The position numbers were made by a program, and so were the translations under genes. This document shows, one piece after another, positions 57,550 to 64,000 of a stretch of 64,000 nucleotides of DNA; the stretch's first letter is position 1; each line of letters opens with the position of its first letter. The notes beneath the pieces are model-generated. The model worked only from the letters and a program-made list of their open reading frames with translations, was not told where the DNA came from and did not search any database. The stretch covers positions 6,200,001 through 6,264,000 of the forward strand of contig NC_045129.1 in the NCBI RefSeq assembly GCF_007655135.1, in the 5' to 3' direction. The stretch comes from Punica granatum. Its lineage: Eukaryota > Streptophyta > Magnoliopsida > Myrtales > Lythraceae.

Positions 57550-58799
57550 CGAGGGATACTGATAATTAATGCACGGGTGCTGGACTAAAACATAAAAATT
57601 GTGAGACCACGCAAAAGAAGAATAATTAAGGAAGGACTATGAAAAATACAAGAATAATTAATGAAAAATGTAAAACAAAATGAGGGGTTACAAAAGTTCC
57701 ACTGAAAAGGATGAAATTTGATATCTCATGTTTTCGAGTCGGTGACTTGTACTACTACAAAAAGTTCGTTTCTAATTATAATTCTTAATTAAATAGAAGA
57801 ATATAGAAAATAGAAATAGAGAATAGCCAATTATAAATTTTGAATGGGGGCCTCATGGTCGTGGATATGAATATGACAAGCTAGAGGCTGATTACGAGGC
57901 GGCACGTGTCTGGTAATTAGAGGTGTAGGATCCTCATGCAGAAACAGCAATTTGTGAAAGATGCAGAACAGGCCCCTAGACTTTATCTGTTAAACATCAC
58001 GACCCTTATTGTGACTCTGGTCGAGTATCGCGAAGCCTTTGTCGAGCACATATGAGGTGATCGTAACTCATGTGATGCTTATTTTCTACTAATGATCTAG
58101 CAAATCCAATTATATGCTGGCTTATCATTTTGATTTGACATATAAATTAAATAATAATGACAGAAATGGTTAGGCGATGTGGCTTCAAACTAAGATCAGG
58201 AATCATTGCATAAAGAGGATCTTCTGCTAACTAACAATCATACGACACTTCTCCCACTTGAATATGAAGCTTAAACGAGAAGTTTCGTGTGGAAATATAT
58301 ATATATATATATATAATTTAAATGGTTATTCTCGATTTATCGCATGCTATATATTTTTGTCCCTTTTTTCGTTGATACAGGAAATGACTTTACTTGAGAA
58401 TCTAGTTGCGATACGATATACGATCAACGAATTACAATCTAGAAGTAATGGGGGAATGATATATCGCTTACAAACTTAAGTGCATAATGTGAGATAATAA
58501 CAATGAAAAATAACTATATGATACTAACTTATGGAGAAAGGTAGCTATATAAGCTTGTTTCATCTACATATACACACATTGCTTCAGGCAAACTTCCTAG
58601 GTAAGTTCTAGGACGTCGCACTCGGTGCCATAAGATTCTCTTTCTAGAACTTTTGAGAGGAAATAAGGGAAAAGGACGATGACTACTTAAAATTATTATA
58701 AGAGTACACGCTGGAAGTGGCTCCAAATAATTTTCCAAGATTTCCTGTAGAATTGGAATAGAATTCCAAAAAGTATTCAATAAACCGATGACTATTGAC

Positions 58800-58990
58800 T
58801 ATTGTGTTGACGAGGATAGCAATGTTGATTGATTTAGGTGGTTTAGTTCCCGTTCCTTTTATGTAAGATTTCGGTTCGAGTCTCGTGAAAACAGAGAAAT
58901 TCTACTACATGGGAGAGGTTTAATGAACCTTTAGTGGGTTGATTTATCACGCAAACTTGGATTAGTCAGGGGTTCACAGGAGTTCTGAAT
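58800..58990 (+). mobile_element. tRNA-derived SINE-like element
   Basis: A box B-like GGTTCGAGTCT lies at 58872-58882, with a weaker box A-like TTTAGGTGG about 40 bases before it. Then comes a non-tRNA body with the TTGGATTAGTCAGGGG motif shared in variant form with 4480-4560 and 63255-63305 (opposite strand). No clear poly-A or TSD. Confidence 0.45.
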
Positions 58991-61734
58991 ACCAAGCAGT
59001 GGGTGCAGACTGAGAAAATATTGATGACTGCCAACTCCTAATTTTCCTTTTGTTGGTTCACTAAGGTCTTTTTTCAATTAAAAATTATAGGCATGTAATT
59101 TTCTAATCAATTAACAACACAGGTCTGTAAATTTCTTTATTAATTATACAAAAAAGAAAAACTGGCCGTGAAACATACAAGTTAGCCAAACTTTCTCAGT
59201 AAAGCCCACCAGTGGACGAATTTTTAATCCTGACATTTGTTCTATTTATTTATATATAGGCCATAATTATTCTGATAAGTCTGTGGATGATAAGGGCCTC
59301 CATTTATATTATATATATATATATATATTGTTATCCAACGGGGTGATTTGTAAATTAAATAAAATCTGTCTATATCCATGTGTGTGTAGATTATATACAT
59401 AATCATTCGTGGTAGGAAAGATCAATGTGATATCTTAATATTATAAGAATCACATTTGATTTATGAACTTAAAACAATAAGATAGTAATATAATAATTAA
59501 TAAAAGGACACATAGTCCCAACATAAAAATTAAATCTAAAACCTTTTAGTTAACGAGCGAACGTTTCATTGTGCTATATCATCTTTCTCATAAGAATCGC
59601 ATTTTGTTTTATTTATAAACTTAGTAAATGACGGTGCACTAACTTAGTAAATGATGGTGCACTAATTAACTTCGGGCGGGCGATAACGTGTCCCAAGACA
59701 CCAAATGAACATTAAAGATATGAAAAATGTGATTGTGTGATTATGGTTTTGTCATGATGCCCTTCTCATTTTATATTTGGGTAGTGGAAATGCAATCATT
59801 GCGTCTCACTCTTGAAGCTACAAAAAGGATAAGTTTCCACACATATGTATTATAATTTCTATCATGTATCCTCCCACTAGATGTACATAAAAGTTTTAAT
59901 TAGACGTGTAATTGTTGACATGATACCATTCCTCATCTCGGCTAAAGCCCGATTATGAGGGCATTTTCAACGTGATCAACTCAAATATATTATGCATTAC
60001 CATCCCATTATATAGAGCTAACCACATTGTACTGAAACGAAAGAGACAGACAATCGATACACTTCAAGTGATTTTTCGATCAATACACATGCGTCATCAA
60101 TAGTATCCGAGATCGAAAGTATGTATTGTTCTTCCTTTGGGAGAATTGATACTTGTGTCAACATCCAGTGGCCGTCGATGATGGCACCATTCATCCGTGT
60201 AAAGACTAAAGTGCCTCTTGGGATAATATTTTCTTTTTTCCTTTTTCATCATTTTCATCAAGAGAATCATCTAATCGGCTTCCTCTCCTCTTTTCTCATT
60301 CCTTTTTCCTCCCTTGCCATAATTTTTCTTCATAAAGAATTACGTCACCCACTATCAATTGTGATATATAGTAATTGAAAACAATTTTATTTGGTTAATT
60401 TGTCAAAAAGGTGTAGAGAGAATCCTTCTTCTTTACGCCTTTTGAAAATTTTGTTTTCTGAAGAAAAAAAAATCGAACTATGGAGCATTCTAGTAATCTT
60501 TAGTTAATTGAATAAGAATGTGTTTAAATGCATTTATGTGTCAGGCCCTTGCCCTAGATCATTGGGCTAGATATATGGAAGGACCGACAGAGTTAAGCGA
60601 TGCCGAGCAAGAAGTTATTGAGTGATGAAACTTTTATATACATTTTCCGACACGTCACACCCTAGCAAGTTCCAGGAGAAGTGATTCCTTTTGACGCTCA
60701 AGCAAGAGCCTTATTTGTGTCGTTAACTTGCCTTTCAAGGTAAAAGCATATGAGGTTATTGATTGGATCATATCATCATCAATGTGGAAAAGGAGAAGGT
60801 CTTGTGTGCGATGGTAGTATCACGTAATATTATGTCGCAAGACATATAAAAAATATTATTTTTGCTAATAATGAATTATTTTTGTCAATAATATATTTTT
60901 TTATATTTCTGTTTACATACTAAAAACTAAAATAACAAACCTTTATTAACTTGTGGTATTGTCACATGGTACCACCGTTACATATAAGATTTTGTCGTGG
61001 AGATGGGTAGTGGTGACACTAGCATTGGCATTTTTTGAGCTGACAACCATGAAAAATTTTGTGGGTCTAAAAGCGCAGGAAAAAAACTTGACAGTACATA
61101 TAGAAAAGGGCGGAGGAAAGAAAATACTTTTATGGCTTATGGTGGCAAATTTTCAGGGATATATATATATATACATATATCTATATATATAATGTCAAAG
61201 GCGACAAAGGTATGCTGGGGAAGAGATTGGAAGAGCCAAAGTTGAAGAGCCAAAGTTTATGTATCGAGTGGCCTTTAGCTATATCCCTTATCAAGATATG
61301 GTTCTCTCTGAATTTAAAGTGGCTTTTCTTCTGCTCTTTTGTATTTATTGTTTCATCACATCTTTTGTTAATTAGTGTTTAGACAATTCATGTGTGCTTT
61401 AAGAGGATTATTCCCCAAGAATTGTATTGCATATTATTCCCGAAAAAATTATTAATATTCTATCATGAGCTACTGGTTATGTTGATAATCTAACAATCTT
61501 TCTGATAAATTTTTTTAAAAAAACACATATATGTTGTAAATAACATTAATTCACCCAATCAACGTGCATAATAACTCTTAAGAGTTTTACTCGGCGTAAG
61601 ATTGTCCAATGTATCTTCAAGGAGTGGAAGATATCGTGTTCCAATCTTGTATGCTAAGAAAATGAGTATACATCTATGACATTGCAATGCATGCATGCAA
61701 CTCCAAGAAAGAACGAACTCGAGTGATGCATAAT

Positions 61735-62345
61735 CTATTGCGTTTGGTTTTCAAGTTAGATTATGATCCAATTCAACTTGATTTCGTGTAATGATTGCAA
61801 GTGTTGATAAATATATTGATGTATAAGAATATATATATATATATATATATGTATAAATAGATGTGAAAGCATATAAAGAATTTATTACTAAAAAATTAAT
61901 TATAAAAATGGTTATGAAAAAATATGAGTGAGAAATTATTATTAAATGGAAGAAAAAGACAAAATCGTAATGATTATATTATTGAACTTGGAAAAAAATA
62001 GAATAGAATTGAGTTGAGTAGAGTTGGATTATTATTTAAAAATCAAATGATGCCCCTGATCCAACGCAACTTGATTTTGTATAATGAATGTAAGTGTTGA
62101 CAAATATATTGATGTGTGAGAATGTGTATATGAATGTATGTATAAATGTGAAAGTAGATAGAAAATTTATTATTAAAAAATTGATTTTAAAAATGGCTAG
62201 GAAAAATATGAATGAAAAAATATTATTAAATGAAAGTTTAAAAATAATTAGGAATAAGTATGAATGAAAAAGTATTATCAAATGTAAAAAAATAAAATGA
62301 TAATTATTATATTATTAAATTTGGAAAAAAATAGAGTGGAATTGG
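61735..62345. mobile_element. Tandemly duplicated MITE-like element (two units of about 300 bp)
   Basis: Unit 1 (about 61740-62045) opens TTTGGTTTTCAAGTTAGATT and closes in an inverted counterpart ending AAAATCAAATGATG. Unit 2 (about 62050-62345) repeats most of the same sequence: GATCCAA-GCAACTTGATTTTGTATAATG, GTGTTGACAAATATATTGATGT, then ATTATTAAATG. A related TTTGGTTTTAAAGTTGAAT start is at about 17358. Confidence 0.55.
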
Positions 62346-63254
62346 ATTATGATAAATAAAAAAAAAAAAGAAACAGACAGCTATTGGAGATCTGTGGGCT
62401 TCTCGTTGACATTCTAGGGCTCAATGTTGATCTTTAAAAGCCTGCCATGAAAGACCAGGAGATGCCACTTAGTTTATTTATTTATTTATTTTTGCTCGAA
62501 ATTTTAATTTAGAATAATTTTGCTGTTATTGCAACCATGCATTGATCTACATTTACTTGCCTTGCATGAGCTATTACTGCAGGACTTTGGCCAAATATAA
62601 CAGGCCAAATCATCTGAATGCCGTAAAAATATATACATTAATGTTGTATTGTCAGATCCCCCGAAAACGGTAAAAACATAATCCCGACTTCAGTTCTCGA
62701 CTGTGATCATATATCATACAACATTATAGTTGAAGTGAACAATTTATGTGTGTCCTGAACACTGCAACTTGTAATTAGTCAAATGCATATTCAATCTCTA
62801 CCAACTGAAAAGGAGAAAGAGAAAAAAGATTGAAATCAGATAAACTTATACGTAATGAGAACGTGAAGATATTAGATCTTATCGCTGACTTGTAATTCCA
62901 CCAAAAGCAGGATTGACATACTCTCAAATTAGACATTATTCTACATATATCGTGGATCTCATTTGTGTGTGAGCCAAAAAAGGAAAAGAAAAAGACGTTT
63001 CTCTGTTTTCTTCGGCCAAAAAAAAGAGAGAAAAGAAACAAAGAAAGATTCACGTTTTACATTTTTTATTTTTTTAATTGAGTCTACGTTTGATTTCCGC
63101 TAGAAATTTTGGTTCGATCTTAATTAGTCGCAAGATACTCCCAAAAGATTTCATACTTCTATGTTACAAGATCGCCTACCTAAATTGTAGTTCGACAACT
63201 GTATTACAACTCATAATCATACGCATTTTACTCTACATTCAAATCTTTTTTTCG

Positions 63255-63305
63255 ATGTGTACCCTGCTATCCAGAGCCCAATGGGATCTGCCTAATCCAG
63301 TCGGG
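63255..63305 (-). mobile_element. SINE-like 3' fragment
   Basis: Minus strand reads CGACTGGATTAGGCAGATCC followed by CATTGGGCTCTGGATAGC, a variant of the motif at 4480-4560. Only this block is recognisable. Confidence 0.35.
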
Positions 63306-64000
63306 AGATCGAGCATTAAAGGTTATTCTCGCTCCCAACAAGTGCGCACTCTACATTCAAATCTTCACATCTTGTATTCATTGTCAGGAATGAAAACAAG
63401 GAAACTTGATATTTTGTATTTTTGCTGATCCCAATCTGTGGGAAAGGCTCTTCAAGCATGCCCACCAATGCTTCTCTCTTTTCTTGTTTTCTTTCTTATG
63501 CAAGGGTGCACATTCACTTACTAATTAAATCTCGATCACGTATTTTACTCTTATTGTCAACTACAAAACTACACGAATACGATGGTAAGTCATCGACTTT
63601 TCCTCTAGCATAGTCAAAGCCGATCAGAATGTAGCCTCTCAAGATATAGCTATGTCAATGCAAATGCACATATAGGTTACGTGACACTTTTGCTTGCAAT
63701 GATCATGACCCTTATTTTCATAGTCCATGCATGTGGTTCCTCACTAATCTTTTCTCAAACATGCATGTTGCATTTTCTTTTTTTAGTATGAATAGATTTT
63801 GTAACCCTAACACATGTTCGAAAAGCAACTTCCACATTGGATTACCATAAACCTTTGTCATTGCCAAAGAAAATTTTTGCTTCTGATCAGTACCAAATGT
63901 TAGACCTTCACATGTGTTTTCTGCTTTTCTATTGGTCTCGTATTCACATTTTTCAATTATATAAATACATATATGTATATATAATATATCCAATTTTCCC

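Larger units (their letters stand above)
57550..64000. other. Gene-free right end of the window
   Basis: About 6.4 kb, AT-rich, with (TA)n runs at 58300, 59310, 61165 and 61830 and the repeats listed separately. Open frames up to 116 codons (63078-63428) show no recognisable domain and no exon chain. Confidence 0.4.

Noticed and set aside
1..64000. Tandem spaced repeats resembling CRISPR, operons or prokaryotic signals
   Set aside because: None present; intron-rich plant genes make such features inapplicable.

Overview
This window is nuclear DNA from a dicot plant. It has many short GT-AG introns, an AT-rich repeat-laden intergenic background, and plant-only gene families (MLO, CYP74 allene oxide synthase, FBA-type F-box, group C-like MAP kinases, thaumatin-like protein). 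I cannot name the species from sequence alone; a rosid is my guess. All exon models are my own reading of splice sites, frame continuity and remembered family motifs. No database search was run.

Layout. 0-3.5 kb: a 15-exon MLO gene on the minus strand, running off the left edge before its C-terminal tail. 3.5-19 kb: repeat-rich DNA holding a solo LTR with target-site duplication (TSD), one intact F-box gene (11.1-12.4 kb) with two broken F-box relatives, and a 1.74 kb hAT element that has captured part of a GDSL lipase gene. 19.6-37.6 kb: a tandem array whose unit is MAP kinase (+), class III peroxidase relic (-) and rhodanese-type sulfurtransferase (-). It holds three complete intronless-CDS kinase genes and one 31-codon stump. 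A 1.07 kb Mutator-like element sits between the stump and the promoter of the next copy. Only the last unit keeps an intact sulfurtransferase gene. 39-49.7 kb: a compact euchromatic block with allene oxide synthase (-), HDA14-type histone deacetylase (+) and calmodulin-lysine N-methyltransferase (+), all with complete exon models. 53.8-55.3 kb: a thaumatin-like protein (-) with a GPI-type tail. 55.4-64 kb: no gene recognised, only MITE- and SINE-like repeats and microsatellites.

The most unusual finding is the kinase family. All three complete copies carry TGY, the p38/Hog1 signature, where plant MAPKs carry TEY or TDY. They also carry HQD instead of HRD in the catalytic loop, while Lys, Glu, Asp and DFG are intact. 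The frames are open and the copies differ in sequence, so this looks like a locally expanded MAPK lineage with altered activation chemistry rather than simple decay.

Several genes fit stress and defence biology: allene oxide synthase makes the jasmonate precursor, and MLO, MAPK, thaumatin-like protein and peroxidase are typical pathogen-response families. They are not an operon, and I see no evidence of common regulation.
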